In this document: positions 1 through 11,284 of the stretch, piece after piece
Position numbering within the stretch: the stretch's first letter is position 1
How the letters are laid out: every line of letters starts with the position of its first letter
Assembly: GCA_015039465.1 (NCBI GenBank)
Contig: MU130378.1
Location: 1,740,570-1,804,569, forward strand
DNA from: Phlegmacium glaucopus
Taxonomy: Eukaryota > Basidiomycota > Agaricomycetes > Agaricales > Cortinariaceae
Direction of reading: 5' to 3'
DNA length: 64,000 nucleotides
Program-made: the position numbers and the translations under genes
Notes under the pieces: model-generated
Databases searched by the model: none
Seen by the model: the letters and a program-made list of their open reading frames with translations, nothing else
Told to the model about the DNA's origin: nothing

Positions 1-396
1 AACAGTCGTTTCCCAAAAACCACGAATAAATGCGAGAGAGGCAGCAGTTGAAGAAATTGTCAAGATCAGTTCAGCTAGTTCAGATGCTAGTGCTTGTTGC
101 ACGAGCGGTTTATCTGACATCCAAAAGCCTTGCGAGAAACGTCAGGTACTACAAGTTCAGCCACGGATAGTAGCGCACAGTAGAAAATTCCTTTCCACAA
201 TTTGTCCATGTCTGGCTTCGTGATGTGATGCTGGTCATCGGATAGAAATATTGATAAATTGCGTATGGCCTTGTCGCGAGTTTTCTTGTCTTTTTGAATA
301 TCAGCTCGTCGACAATATTCATATGAAAAAAATCTGCTCTTACACACCAGTAGATGCAAGGTATTTTCCTAAGGGGGGTGCTGTAGTTGAAGTCAT
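1..396 (-). CDS. RRP1: Ribosomal RNA processing protein 1 (RRP1/Nop52 family), 5' part
   Basis: This is the N-terminal end of a nucleolar protein needed for pre-rRNA processing in the 60S pathway; the gene leaves the window at base 1. Joining three exons (396-348, 289-179, 128-1) gives a protein beginning MTSTTAPPLGKYLASTDKKT and continuing through the family block DKLWKGIFYCFWMSDKP to a FIRGFWET segment. The introns are 347-290 and 178-129 (58 and 50 nt, GT..AG). RRP1 homologues share the RD.A...L..FL / KLWKG.FYC.WMSDKP pattern, so family assignment is firm although most of the protein is missing. The start is the first ATG in frame with this block. It lies head-to-head with the hydroxyisourate hydrolase gene, 83 bp between start codons. 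Confidence 0.88.
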
Positions 397-479
397 CGCC
401 TGTGAAGAACCAAAAACTTTTTGATGGGCGTTCTTCACTGGACCCTGAAAATGATCTCACCCTATGACTACTGGTTGTA
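397..479. promoter_or_regulatory. Shared divergent promoter of RRP1 and HIU hydrolase
   Basis: The 83 bp between the two opposing start codons must hold the core promoter and 5' UTR of at least one gene, unless transcripts start inside the neighbour. I see no clear TATA box. This is inferred from spacing only. Confidence 0.4.
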
Positions 480-1040
480 ATGTCTAAATCACCTATCACT
501 TGTCATGGTAGGTTCTCGTTTCATTGCACTAAGTGTAAGTAACCAACTTATACGACTTCAAGTCCTCGATTCGTCTACTGGAAAACCCGCTTCAGGTGTC
601 ATGATTCGCCTGGAGGTATATCAGCATGAGAATGGTCTTGATATTTTTTATCCACTTGCCAAAGGGTATATTGATATTGTTGCGCACCTCAAGAAATTCC
701 AATAAAACTCAAATTATCCTAGGATAACGAACTCGGACGGCAGATGCCTCGACCTTCTTCCTAGTCGGGGATCAGAAGAGGCTACGAGAGAGAAAAGCGA
801 TCTAGTTGCTGGTCAAACCTATAAGATCGTATTCAAGACTAAGGAATATTTTGAACATACGCATCGTAAATCCTTCTATCCTTGGGTCGAGGTTAGTATG
901 GACCGTTTAACTCACTTTGAAAAGCTACTCAGTGCCGGCTCTCCACATAGATCACCTTCGTCATCGAAAACCCGGAAGACCACTATCATATCCCATTGTT
1001 AATCAGTCCCTATGCCTTTACCACCTACCGAGGTAGCTGA
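480..1040 (+). CDS. 5-hydroxyisourate hydrolase (transthyretin-like protein)
   Basis: The enzyme opens the ring of 5-hydroxyisourate, the product of urate oxidase, in the route from urate to allantoin. Four exons (480-507, 563-665, 723-891, 951-1040) give exactly 130 codons, 129 residues. The spliced N-terminus reads MSKSPITCHVLDSSTGKPAS, the classic family start with its catalytic His, and the protein ends with the signature YRGS. An Arg (FKTKEYFEHTHRKS region) and the central ITNSDGRC block are also present. The ATG at 480 is preferred over the in-frame alternative inside intron 1 because only it yields the conserved SPITCHVLD start. Introns are 55-59 nt. There is no peroxisomal PTS1 at the C-terminus. 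Length is normal for a free-standing HIU hydrolase. Confidence 0.95.
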
Positions 1041-1271
1041 GCGTATTGCCAAAAAAGAAAAGTGTACAACAGATGTGTGAATTAAGCAGAGGATGTATAT
1101 GTACAGTATGTATGTATCTACTCAAACACAATAATGCCGGATAACTTGAGTACGTCTGGACATTCTATGTGAATCTACCCATGGAAAGTCTGAGGCGTGA
1201 AAAATAGCAGTGCAAGATCAGATGATAGTGATGGAGGATAGCAAGGAAAGAAAAAGGTGACAAAGAGAAAC

Positions 1272-2076
1272 TCATTGCGCGAGTACGTTATCATACTGGA
1301 CACCTTTAATATGTCCCCCTCGCATAGACTGTTTGACATTGTACAAGAATTGCTCGCGATTCTTGCTCATCTCATGTGCTGCTTCTGTAAAATAAAGATT
1401 TAGTTAAAGCTTACAAGGATTGGATCGAATTTACCCTTGTTCAAAGGATCATCGGCATTTGGCTCGAGGAAGAGGTATTGCAACCCAACCATCACAGAGT
1501 TCAGGTTGAGCACGGGTTTCCAGTCTTCTCTAAGGATGTTCAGACAAACATTGCCCTCGAGATCGACATTTGGATGGTAGATCTGACGAAAAGATGCGTG
1601 AGAGCCTGCACGCTCCCCGGCAACAATCACTCTTACCTTTGATATGCACTTGACCTTTGGAGGGTCGTGTGGGTAGTTTGTATTGATTGCAAACGAGAAA
1701 GTGAAAGCGCCACCCTTGTACATGCCTTCATAAGAGTTTAGTTAGATGAATAGGATATTTCTCGAAGAAAGGAAAGGCACCTTCGTCGGGTGTGATAGTA
1801 AGGGTGAAGTTGAGCAGATCTGCGGGATCGGCGAAATGAGTCTTCATTGTCGACGGCAAATCCAGCTCCGTCAAGTCTGTGGAAGGTAATAAAATGTTCA
1901 GCAGTCGAATTCAAGTAAAACGCCTTAAAATATAACCTTTCTGCACACGAATCTGAGCAGCACTCGTCTTTGGCTTCTTCTTTGCCGCTGCATCCTCGCT
2001 CTTCTTCATACTCCAAATCTAAAAATGGGGTAAGAATAGAATTACAAGGGATTGAGTCAGTACATACCTTGATCAT
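1272..2076 (-). CDS. UBC12: NEDD8-conjugating enzyme E2 (Ubc12)
   Basis: This E2 carries NEDD8/Rub1 to cullins and so controls SCF-type ubiquitin ligases. The spliced protein begins [18 protein letters not shown], which is the Ubc12-specific N-terminal extension that docks on the NEDD8 E1. It continues through [18 protein letters not shown], the HPN motif in [16 protein letters not shown] with the catalytic Cys, and [11 protein letters not shown], and ends NVLAQ. Several short introns split it; the first exon is only 9 nt (2076-2068) and codes for MIK. I chose 2076 as start since the longer upstream frame has no family similarity. Transcription is convergent with HIU hydrolase (231 bp apart) and divergent from the oxygenase gene (166 bp between starts). 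Confidence 0.93.
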
Positions 2077-2242
2077 TGTAGCGGGAGTGTCGTGTCGTGC
2101 GTCAAGGAAGATGGTTGTCGGTATGCAAGGAATATGAAGCGTGTCCAAACAATCACGCGTGTACATTCGTCAAGTGGCTGTGTCAATGATTGCTTCACGA
2201 CACCCATCTTCTAGTCGAGACTGATAAGATTATACCATAAAT

Positions 2243-3655
2243 ATGTCAATGGACCTTCCTGTTATTGACCTGGACGTTTTCATTGCTAGCCCGCACAATT
2301 CGGAGGCTGTAATTCAAGAATGCAAAAAGGTGTGTCTTACAAGATCAATTCATTAGTATAGCAAAGTCAACGAGCAAGCATCTTTTAGGCTGCTGAAGCT
2401 CTTATTGTTTACGGTGCTCTGGTTCTTCACGATTCACGCGTATCGGAGAAGGATAATGCAACCTTCCTCGATTTAATGGAAGATTATTTTAATCAGCCAC
2501 CGGATGATCTACGGAAAGATGAACGCCCCGAGCTAGGCTACCAAGTGGGCGTTACACTTGAACACACGGAACGGCCTAAGTGTGCGGTAGATGAGCCATG
2601 CCTCAAGATCATCGAATCTCTGAAACCATCAGAGAGACCCTTGGATATTAGTGCACATTCACCCGATCCAAAGTGCAGGTTTTTCTGGAGTATGAGCGAA
2701 AAAGCACCATACGAGACCCAGTTTCCAGCGCTAAATTCGGACAATGTCGTTCCTTCAGCTGATTCTCTGAGAGATCGATGGCCCGGGATCATGGACCAGT
2801 GGGGACAATCTATGAAAAATGCGTACGCCTCAAACTTCAAAATTCTGTATCCCAAATGTCTAGATTCAACTTTCTAGCGTTTCGGATCTTGCTGATATGA
2901 TCGCGATTGGTCTTGATTTACCTGCCGGAACCTTCAGAGAAGCAGGACGATATGGGTTTGTATTATCGATTGCCCGCCTATCTATGTCTGACGTCGTCTT
3001 GACAGTCCACATCTATTAGCTCCCACTTCGTCTGACCTCGCGAAGTATGGCAAAATAGATACAATTTTAGCAGGATTTCATTCTGATCTCAACTTTCTGA
3101 CCATCCATGGTCGTTCGCGTTATCCAGGTCTGCACATCTGGGCCAGGAATACCGGCCAACGGATCAGAGTCCAAATCCCTCCAGGAGGTAACTTACTTGT
3201 GCAAGCTGGAAAGCAACTTGAACATATCACTGGTGGATTGATTAAGGCTGGCTTCCATGAAGTCGTGGTGAACTCTCAAACTTGTGCAGTCAGTGATTCC
3301 AATCCGCTTTGCTACTGGTAATATCTCCTTATGCACTCATCTCGCGATCATGATCAGGTTATACTAAAGCGGAAGGCAGAATACCGGGATCGACCTCTCA
3401 TCCGAATTTCATCAACGTTTTTCTGGCACTTATCATCTGATTATGATCTGGTTCCCATCCCCGCGTTGAAAGAGAAAGCACGTATACTGCGTTCTCAGAA
3501 TATCCAGGCGGGCTTGATTGAGGGGGATGAAGTAGATTATGAACCGATGAAAGTTGGACAACAAGTTCGCAAGTGAGTCCCACGCGCTTTTTTTGTCCAT
3601 TCGAACACTCATATTTGACTGAAGTGAATTAAAACACATTGCTTTGATGGCTTAA
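2243..3655 (+). CDS. 2-oxoglutarate/Fe(II)-dependent dioxygenase-like protein (isopenicillin N synthase-like fold)
   Basis: The spliced protein starts MSMDLPVIDLDVFIASPHNS, a typical DIOX_N beginning. An iron-binding HxD sits in GFHSDLNFLTIHGRS (His codon 3079-3081, Asp 3085-3087). The distal His is in QLEHITGG (3223-3225). RPLIRISSTFFWH follows and probably contributes to cosubstrate binding. The metal triad looks intact, so an active oxidase or hydroxylase is likely; the substrate cannot be told. At least five exons are needed. The last intron is probably 3573-3624, which changes the C-terminus from a TGA directly after the donor to a family-like end VRNELKHIALMA with stop at 3653-3655. There is no biosynthetic cluster around it. 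Its context (housekeeping genes) gives no clue to role. Confidence 0.82.
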
Positions 3656-3714
3656 TTTTACAAATTGTTCGTGGCTATCATGATTTAAGAATGTTATATG
3701 TCCAACCTCGATGA

Positions 3715-4772
3715 TCAAAACAATACGGAAGGAGAAGTTCGTATGCGTTCAATGATAAGGACTGACATGACAATGTCATCCAAGAAATCATGACCTTGGG
3801 GGGTCACCTCCAGCCTTGTCAAGTCTGATTTATTGTGGCGGCCTGGTCGGCGTGCAAGGCTCGCTGGTATAAATTTCGCGACACAATTTGTAGTCATCTT
3901 CTCTTTTCCAAAGAAGCACTGCCGAAATAATGAAAAGAAGGTTCTTTTTTCCAAGCTGTCTTTAGACTTGCCGATAATATGGATGCTCCAGCAAATGATG
4001 ATTCTTCCCAGTATAGATCCAGTGGACCCTCAGTTTCAGAACGACGTTTCCACAAATATGACTGTTGAAACCGACAAGGTCAGCAAACCGTTCGTACCAT
4101 TTATCTTGGATAAAATTGGGCCACTCGCCGCACCACGGAACATTTTGGAACTAGATTCAAGCATCTCAGTTATAGGCCGTTCGTGTCCTCGAAAGCAGAC
4201 AGTATTAGGTTTTCGAAAGGCTGAGAGACCCATTCTATGGGGAAGTTATCAGTGTTACATGTAAATCATTCAAAGTAGTGACCATGGAATCGTACTCAAA
4301 ATCACCGATCATTTCACCTTCCCACCCATCTCTCCGTATTGTTGTGATATATGATGATGGGGTAAAGCAATTCATGTTGACTGATATGTAGTATGATGGA
4401 TGTGGATTTTTAACATAACTGGGAGGTTTCATGATCATACTGCTTGCTGGAATAGTCTGAGGAAAGAAGGTGTAGGTGATTAGGGTGTTTGGCCGACGCG
4501 TTTCTAGATATCTGCAGCAAAACAAATTTCAAAATGGCAGGCAGAGCTGGATCAATTATATCATACATACCCCGGAGGAGGTGGAACAAAACAACTCGAG
4601 ACAAGAGGACTTGAGACAAGAAAACTCGTCGAGGCCTTTGAAGACCCTTCATCGATGTCACGTTCTGAGAGTAGCAAAGATTGCTTTGAAATTTCGCTAA
4701 ACTCGTGTTCATGCTTGCGCTAGTGTGAGAAGACAAGAGGCGAAAGACTCACCCTTCAGGTAGTAAAATCAT
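3715..4772 (-). CDS. Uncharacterised basidiomycete protein, DUF6593-like
   Basis: Six exons (4772-4753, 4696-4571, 4511-4296, 4234-4129, 4061-3972, 3918-3715) give a clean 253-residue frame. The product runs MILLPEGEISKQSLLLS, a VPPPPGYLETRRPNTLITYT segment, YYISVNMNCFTPSSYITTIR, GDFEMGLSAFRKPNTVCFRG, LYWEESSF, and a C-terminal block with RLEVTPQGHDFLDDIVMS and LIIER. The YxIS..M, GDFEMG and VTPxGxxxxDDI blocks match my memory of a mushroom family annotated as DUF6593 or hypothetical; function is unknown. It has no signal peptide or membrane span. Two of its introns (4128-4062 and 3971-3919) only keep frame if they are GC-AG introns, with donors GCGAGT and GCAAGT. If those are wrong the gene is frameshifted. 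It is in tandem with the PABA synthase gene. Confidence 0.65.
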
Positions 4773-4917
4773 ATCACTAGCTGATTGAGGATACTAAACA
4801 TGTCGGGAAAGGGTCTTCTTTGTTTATATACGGGCTGTGTTCTATCTTGACACGTTTTCTCTGTACAGATCTAATCTATAGCGTATGTCTGGCATAAATT
4901 AAGTCTAACGTATCGCC

Positions 4918-7272
4918 TCAGACTGCGCTTGGCGACAACGCGCCGAAAGCTCTCAGAACGCTGTGTAACTTGGTCATCATCTCATCCCATTCACTTTCAG
5001 GGTCCGAGAGTGCTGTAATGGCACCCCCTGCACCAATCATCCACTCTTCAGAATCACTCGGTCGTGACCCCATCTTCTCGTCGTACTTATAACAACTGCG
5101 GATTGTCACTGACCAGTCGCCGCTGCCCCCTACACACCAATACCCGAAAACACCAGAATAAATGTTTCGTCTATTGCCCTCAAGGGATTGCAAGATCGCG
5201 ACGCTACGCTTCTTTGGAGCTCCTGTCATGCTACCTAAAAAATCACACGTTTGAGGTTGGAGTATCACCAAGAACGGGGAAAACTCACCGGCAGGAAGAC
5301 TTTGTTTGAGTACCTGCCAACCCAACTGATCCTCTGCGTTAGCCGGCAAACCCGCATTAGGGTTCAGTTTTCCCTCAATGACACTGACCAACTGCCATAC
5401 AGTCTCATATTCCTCAACAACACAAAACTGTGGAACCATAACATCATCGCCAACAACACCATGCAAATCATGACGGATGAGATCAACGATCATAAGATTT
5501 TCTGCGACCTCCTTTGGACTTCCCACCAGAGACTGCTCCGCGATAGCACGGGTGATGTTTGGCGCCTTCCGTACCGTTCCCTTTATTGGTCTTAATTGAC
5601 ACACAGTTCCGGGAGGTCGAGAAAAAGAAAGAAAACGCTCCGGGGATGATGAGAGGAGTGTCGATGGGTGAAGTCGCAAGTATGCAGAGTGAGGTGCCGG
5701 GTTACTTTTACGCAAGCGCTTGTATCGCTCCCATGAAATCGAAGTCGCGCTAGAGGGCACATCTGAGATAGACACGCGCGTTTGCGCAGTCAAGCATAAT
5801 TCATAGGAATCTCCCGCAAATAAATGTTCTTGACATTCTTTGATGCGAGAGACATAGTGAGCCTTGTCAGGCAGAGTAATGTTCGCGTTAGTCGAGGAGT
5901 GGAGAGAATCCGTGGTAGAGGGACTCGAAGATAACGTCTCTAATTTAGCAATCGTCTTTGCAATCCAATCTTCATCGCCTGGCAGAATCGATTGGACGAA
6001 TGTTTTACTTGTTTCGGCATCCAGGACGACGCTTCTATCAACGAAGACAAGGTTAACATCAGGGTGCTGGTTTTCTGCGATGCATTCATCCTCTCTAGGA
6101 TCAACTTTTATCGAGCTGACACCCAACTCATAGCTCAGATATCCAATAAGGCCGCCCCAGAAGGGAAGTCCAGCATGTCCCCCAACAGCTTTCTTCGAGT
6201 GCATCAAGGTCGCGAGCCAAGACCATATGTCTTGGGTGCCCAATTCTTCGCTAGCTGTCCTTCCGTCTCTAGTTAGTGATACGAAGCGATCGCCAACTCG
6301 GTAGGTAATTAGCAAGGAGGATGAGGATAGGCATCCAACAACGGAGAAACGGCCTGGATAGGCGGCTGAATCAAGGAGTACGAAAGAAGAAGATTCTTCG
6401 AAGGCACCCATCGATTCGCAAACATCAGTGACTGAAAGGCCAAGTCTTTTTACGGCCGAGGTGATGACTGTGAGGGATGTATTTGATGAACGAGGCGGCG
6501 AAGGAGCAGGCAAATAAGGCCAGTGATGACCAAAGACGGCCCCAAGATTTGTGTTCCAAGGGAGTGTTCTTCTGCTAGTAACTTTGGCCCACGTTTGAGC
6601 CAATCTCCAAAAATTACGAATGACCTGAATCCCGCCACCTTCCGTGCAGACGGACTCTGGATGATACTGAACTGCCCAGAATGGTCGACATTTATGGCGT
6701 ACGGCCATGGTCACTTTTCCGTTTTCCATGTCATTGGCCCAAGCCAGCTCTTCTACATCACCATCTTGCTGAAGTACGACATGAAGTGAGTGATATCGCA
6801 CAGCTCGAACGGATCCAACGTTGTCGAACAAGTCAATCCCTTGGTGGTAAATGTGGGATATCTGACCATGTTTGACGGCATCTAACCTCTTCAATAATGC
6901 GCCAAACGCTAGCCCTAAGCTCTGGAGGCCTAGGCATACACCGAATATGGGTATAATGTCATGTTCTCTCAATTTCCACAAGTCCTTGACCAAGCCGATA
7001 TCCTCCGGCACATCTGGAGAGCCTGGTCCTGGACCAACAATGACTGCGGAAAAGTAGGAGAGATAAGGAAGCAGTTCTTTGAGGTTGAACTGGTCGTTCT
7101 TGATGATGAATACCGAGGAATTAGGTATTGCTTGTTGGCAGAGAGATGCGAGACTAAATTTAAAAAAAGATGAAATTTTAGAAAGATGAATCTGGATGAG
7201 TTCGAAGAATGCGACATACTTATGGGTAAAAGAATCATAAGAATCAATAAGAAGCAACTTTGGGTACTCCAT
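4918..7272 (-). CDS. ABZ1: Bifunctional p-aminobenzoate synthase (glutamine amidotransferase + aminodeoxychorismate synthase)
   Basis: The protein makes 4-amino-4-deoxychorismate from chorismate and glutamine for folate synthesis. The N-terminal class I amidotransferase has the nucleophile in GVCLGLQSLG and the His-Glu pair in QYHPESV. The C-terminal chorismate-binding half has SSPERFLS, LRPIKGTVRK, DLIRHDLHGVVG and GSMTGAPKKRSV. The Lys in PIKGT is characteristic of aminodeoxychorismate synthase; anthranilate synthase has Ala there, so this is not a TrpE/TrpG fusion. The open frame spans 784 codons, but two introns lie in it: 7219-7154 (66 nt), whose removal restores SFTHNLASLCQQA, and 5288-5235 (54 nt), whose removal restores LPAGSMTGAPK. 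The mature protein is then 744 residues. Start at 7272 gives the conserved LLLIDSYDSFTHN. Confidence 0.94.
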   Translation of the reverse strand: MEYPKLLLIDSYDSFTHKYVAFFELIQIHLSKISSFFKFSLASLCQQAIPNSSVFIIKNDQFNLKELLPYLSYFSAVIVGPGPGSPDVPEDIGLVKDLWKLREHDIIPIFGVCLGLQSLGLAFGALLKRLDAVKHGQISHIYHQGIDLFDNVGSVRAVRYHSLHVVLQQDGDVEELAWANDMENGKVTMAVRHKCRPFWAVQYHPESVCTEGGGIQVIRNFWRLAQTWAKVTSRRTLPWNTNLGAVFGHHWPYLPAPSPPRSSNTSLTVITSAVKRLGLSVTDVCESMGAFEESSSFVLLDSAAYPGRFSVVGCLSSSSLLITYRVGDRFVSLTRDGRTASEELGTQDIWSWLATLMHSKKAVGGHAGLPFWGGLIGYLSYELGVSSIKVDPREDECIAENQHPDVNLVFVDRSVVLDAETSKTFVQSILPGDEDWIAKTIAKLETLSSSPSTTDSLHSSTNANITLPDKAHYVSRIKECQEHLFAGDSYELCLTAQTRVSISDVPSSATSISWERYKRLRKSNPAPHSAYLRLHPSTLLSSSPERFLSFSRPPGTVCQLRPIKGTVRKAPNITRAIAEQSLVGSPKEVAENLMIVDLIRHDLHGVVGDDVMVPQFCVVEEYETVWQLVSVIEGKLNPNAGLPANAEDQLGWQVLKQSLPAGEFSPFLVILQPQTCDFLGSMTGAPKKRSVAILQSLEGNRRNIYSGVFGYWCVGGSGDWSVTIRSCYKYDEKMGSRPSDSEEWMIGAGGAITALSDPESEWDEMMTKLHSVLRAFGALSPSAV

Positions 7273-7809
7273 GTCCTGGACGTCTATATCCGTTCACTTT
7301 GCAGAATAGCTGATTATCTTGCTCATATGATTTGTATAAGTGATATGGATCTAGGCCAAGTTGAACTCGATGGTGACTGAATAGCGTCTCCAAACTATAC
7401 GCGCGATTAAGATTTCGGTTTGAAGCAAGATCGGAAGATGTGTTTGATTTTTTCTTTCGTCATACGACGAGAAAAAAACAAGAAAGAAATCGACGAGGCA
7501 AGTGTGTGAGAACACAGGTAGCAGGGTCACCTCCTCGTAGAGGGCATAACTACTGTTCCAGCCAGTCATCACACTTTGGTTCTGAAGGTGTGCAATTAAA
7601 ATTAGTATTTGCAAGCCCCTCTCTCAATGTCAGTTTCAACGTAACATCAGGCTTCGAAGTAGCCGGAACGTCGGGACGGCCGAATCCGATTCTGTGTTGT
7701 ACTACGATGTTTAGACGACCGTACGTCAATTTTGGACGAACCTAAACTACCAGCAGGCTGCGATTCAACTAGAAGATATCGACTTTCTTAGCCTCATTTC
7801 AGAGTGAAA
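7273..7809. promoter_or_regulatory. Divergent intergenic region, PABA synthase / TTI1
   Basis: This 537-bp stretch separates two head-to-head genes and should contain both promoters. An open frame of about 100 codons on the + strand (7440-7745) has no family likeness and low-complexity Arg/Lys content; I do not call it. No other element seen. Confidence 0.4.
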
Positions 7810-10800
7810 ATGTCTGATACCGAATCCATAGACCAAATCAACTTTAAAAAGGTAGTTTTTGCCATTGCACTGCAGCCTGTAACTTACTATCTATGTAGTT
7901 TCGGTCTGTCTGCGTCCCACTTCTTGGTGCATCCCGATTATCAGCCTCTTCCATCTCCTCGACGGCTGCTCTTCTATCAGAGGTTATCAAGCTCTTGAAT
8001 GAAATCCCACCAGAGAATTTGACGTCAAACTTGATCTCATATATATTCCTCCCACTGTCAACCATTTTGCAAAGAAATTCTTCTGCGGAAATACCCGACC
8101 AAGTTTTGGAAAAAGTCCTGGTTGCTTTCTACCATCTTGCAGAAAGTTGGTGGTGGACTTGCGACCTCAAGGTCTGGGACCAGATGTTCTTGATTTGCAG
8201 CGCAATAGTCGGAGGACTCGATGGAAAAATAGCCAGCAAAGCTAAGTCTCGTGATGATGAAACAAAGGAGGCAGCCATGGGTTGCCTTTTTACACTTCTA
8301 CGCCCTCGAACCTCTGAAGAAGCACAAAAGCGATCTCTGTCCTCCGACCAAGCGAAGGATCGAGTCAATGAACTCCAAGAACACACTCAGAGTGAAAGAT
8401 TTGTGGCTATCGTCGGTCAAACCCTTGACTCTGTTTTGATGTCTGCGGAATCGCTACATATGCCCTTACAACGCCGCTCTTTACAAGTCCTTTATTTGTT
8501 AATCGACCTGTTTCTTCCGGATCAAATAATTCCTTCTGTTCTGCCCGGCGTCGTCAGTAAAATGTCAAAAATTTGCCTTGGTGTCCCTGGATCTAAAGGA
8601 TGGGCAAATGGCGAGGTTGTAGCTCGGGGTCTGGATATTTTGCAGACTGCTGTGATCAGGTCAATTGGAGATGAGGTGTGCATAAAGGAGGGAGCTGTGC
8701 GGCGCTTCAATGATCTGAAGGACATATTTGAAGAACCTGAACTCCCGCAGAACTCCGCAAGTACGTATGGTACCAGAAGAACACAATCCTGGGTACGTGG
8801 GACGGCGACGCAGCTACACATAGCACTTAATAGCCTCACTCCTTTGGTTTCTCATCCTACTCCATCGGCACTTCATGCACTTACAAAACTCTCTGGCTCA
8901 ATTCTTGGTGCGACTTCACTAACCCTTCCCCTGACACAATCCCTGCTGCTCTCGTTCCTTTTATCTCTATCTCTATCCGATTATCCCTTAGTCTCCTCAG
9001 AAAGTCGTAGTTCCTTACTGGAGTTGTTAACCCGTCAATCCGATGCGCAAACCTCGCTTCAACATACACTGATGGTTAATCTGGGTGACAATCTCTCAGC
9101 TCTTCCTCGATTGCTGTCTACTCAGTCTGATGCCAGAATTTCCCATACTGTGGCTTTGGTAGAAGCCGTGTGTCGCTTAGCATACGTCACAGATCGCCAA
9201 ATACCATTCGATCCTGTCGTTAAAGGGGTAGGTAAGCTCCTTGGCCCGACTGGTGGCATCGAAAAGTGGGGATGGAGTTTACTCTCTGTCCTGGAATTTG
9301 TGGAGCCTTCGATTGTGTTAGCAAACCCCTCCGTGACACAAATGGCTATTGAAACCGAGGGGGGTCTACCAGAGTGGCTCTCTTTTCCCGAGTTGGTCTT
9401 CAAAAATATATCTTCTCACAATACGCGACGAAGCTTGGAAAACATGTTTCTAGCTTTGGGTTCTGCAGGCGGAGACGGTTGCCTCTTTTCTGTGGAATGG
9501 TTTGCCAATGTGGGTCGTTTGGGAACCACTCCAACGTCCGTCGCTGCCCTATGGTGCGCATGTAGGCTTCTGGAAGGAGTGGCGAAAATCAGTCTTTCCG
9601 AACACCGGACCGCTACGGTATCTGATAATCCTCCAAGCAGACGGTTGGAAAAGCAAGTTCGTGCGTTAGCAAAAAGCATCGCAGAGTTATGGGATAAGAC
9701 CGAGTTTGAATTCGCACCGAGCACAGAAGCGCGTTCTAGTGATGATGATTCAGTTTTCGTTGTGCAACACAGGAAGGGCCTTATCCCCATTCACGACACT
9801 CTTAAGATACACGAATCACGCCCCAAACCTCCATCGACTCTTCTTCAACCAATGATCCACAGGGCGCTCTGCCTACAAGTTATTGCGATTGCAGCTGGCG
9901 TTACACAATCTCGTTTCGCGCCCTTATTCATCCACACACTGTATCCAATACTTCACGCTCTTGTTTCTCCTTTGTCTTTCCTTTCTTATACCGCGGTGGC
10001 CACATTGCGCTTCATCACGATTTTCACATCATACGCGTCTCCCGCGAATCTTCTGTTATCTAACTTTGATTACATCCTGGACGCCGTCTCTCGACGGTTG
10101 ACCCAGCGGTGGTTGGACATCGATGCGACCAAAGTTCTTGGTGTCATGGTTCGCCTGGTCGGTGGGGATGTTGTGGACAGAGCAGGAGATGTTGTGGAGG
10201 AATGTTTTGATCGTCTTGATGAATTCCATGGTTATGGGATAATCGTCGATGGCCTTATTGAAGTGCTAGCAGAGGTGGTCAAAGTAATCGAAATGGATAC
10301 CAGAACAGATCCCCAAACCAATTCTAAACCCACGGCACCTTCATCTTCAACATTTCGACAACCCAATCTCGATGACTTTTTTGCATTTTTGCCACACCGT
10401 GCCGAGACTCCGCTGCAGGAGCTTGACGACACTGACTTCGGTCCTGCACCACGAAAGCCATGGGGGGATCAAAATCCAGAGGAAGAAGTGGTTGATGATG
10501 AACCCGAAATATCTCAAGCCGATCTCGCCGATGAGCCATCACCTACACCAGTTCAGTTGTTGACCAAGCAAATCGTTTCACGGTCAATGTACTTTTTGAC
10601 TCATGATTCACCTGTAATTCGTGCCAAAATATTGAATCTACTGGCTCTCTCTGTCCCTGTATTACCTGGGTCTGCCCTTCTTCCAGCCATTCATTCAGCT
10701 TGGCCATTTGTCTTGAACCGTTTGGGAGACTCTGAGACCTTCGTCGTTAGTGCTGCCGCTGGGTTGGTTGAGGAATTAGCGATCCATGTTGGAGATTTCA

Positions 10801-11240
10801 TGTTTAGGAGGATTTGGGACGATGTTTGGCCAAAATTCCTTTCTCTACTTCAAGGCCTGGAGGCTGGAGAAGCTAATAATGCCCTTACACGACATGAAAA
10901 GGCAGGGATAAGGCCTGATTCGGCCTATACTCATTCTCATAGGCTATATCGATCTATTTTGAAAACCATGACAGCTGCTTTAAAGGGGGTTCGTCAACAT
11001 GAAACCTCCTTTTGGCAGGTCATAGTCGCATTTCGGCGGTTTTTAGGAATTCAGGCCCAGGAGGAATTGCAACAATGTGCATTAAATCTCTACAAACAAG
11101 CAGGGAAGGTCAACCCGGACGTTGTATGGTTGGTTCTGAAGTCAACGACAGTTGAGACAGATCCTCTTCTACGGTTCATGAAGCAAAGTCGTTGGAACAT
11201 TGACCAGAATGCAGATATCGTTTTACAAGCTCTAGGGTAA
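7810..11240 (+). CDS. TTI1: TEL2-interacting protein 1 (TTI1), HEAT-repeat protein of the TTT complex
   Basis: TTI1 works with TEL2 and TTI2 as a co-chaperone that stabilises PIKK kinases such as TOR, ATM/Tel1 and ATR. One short intron (7852-7898, 47 nt) separates a 42-nt first exon (MSDTESIDQINFKK) from a long second exon; together they encode 1127 residues, the usual size. The protein is made of helical, Leu-rich HEAT-like repeats. Recognisable stretches are FRSVCVPLLGASRLSAS near the start, SYIFLPLSTILQRNS, SHRLYRSILKTM and the end VWLVLKSTTVETDPLLRF. A low-complexity acidic linker (around genomic 10300-10550, DDFFAFLPHRAETPLQELDD) precedes the C-terminal repeats. ATG at 7810 is chosen because the exon splices in phase into the conserved FRSVCVPLL. 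Confidence 0.85.
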
Positions 11241-11284
11241 TGTAACTTACATAAACCAATGGCCAAGTAGCCTGACACATTCTT

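Noticed and set aside
3833..4264. A 143-codon plus-strand open frame
   Set aside because: It is antisense to the DUF6593-like gene, whose spliced minus-strand frame explains the region much better.
7440..7745. Arg-rich plus-strand open frame between PABA synthase and TTI1
   Set aside because: No conserved motif, no exon-like continuation; lies in a divergent promoter region.
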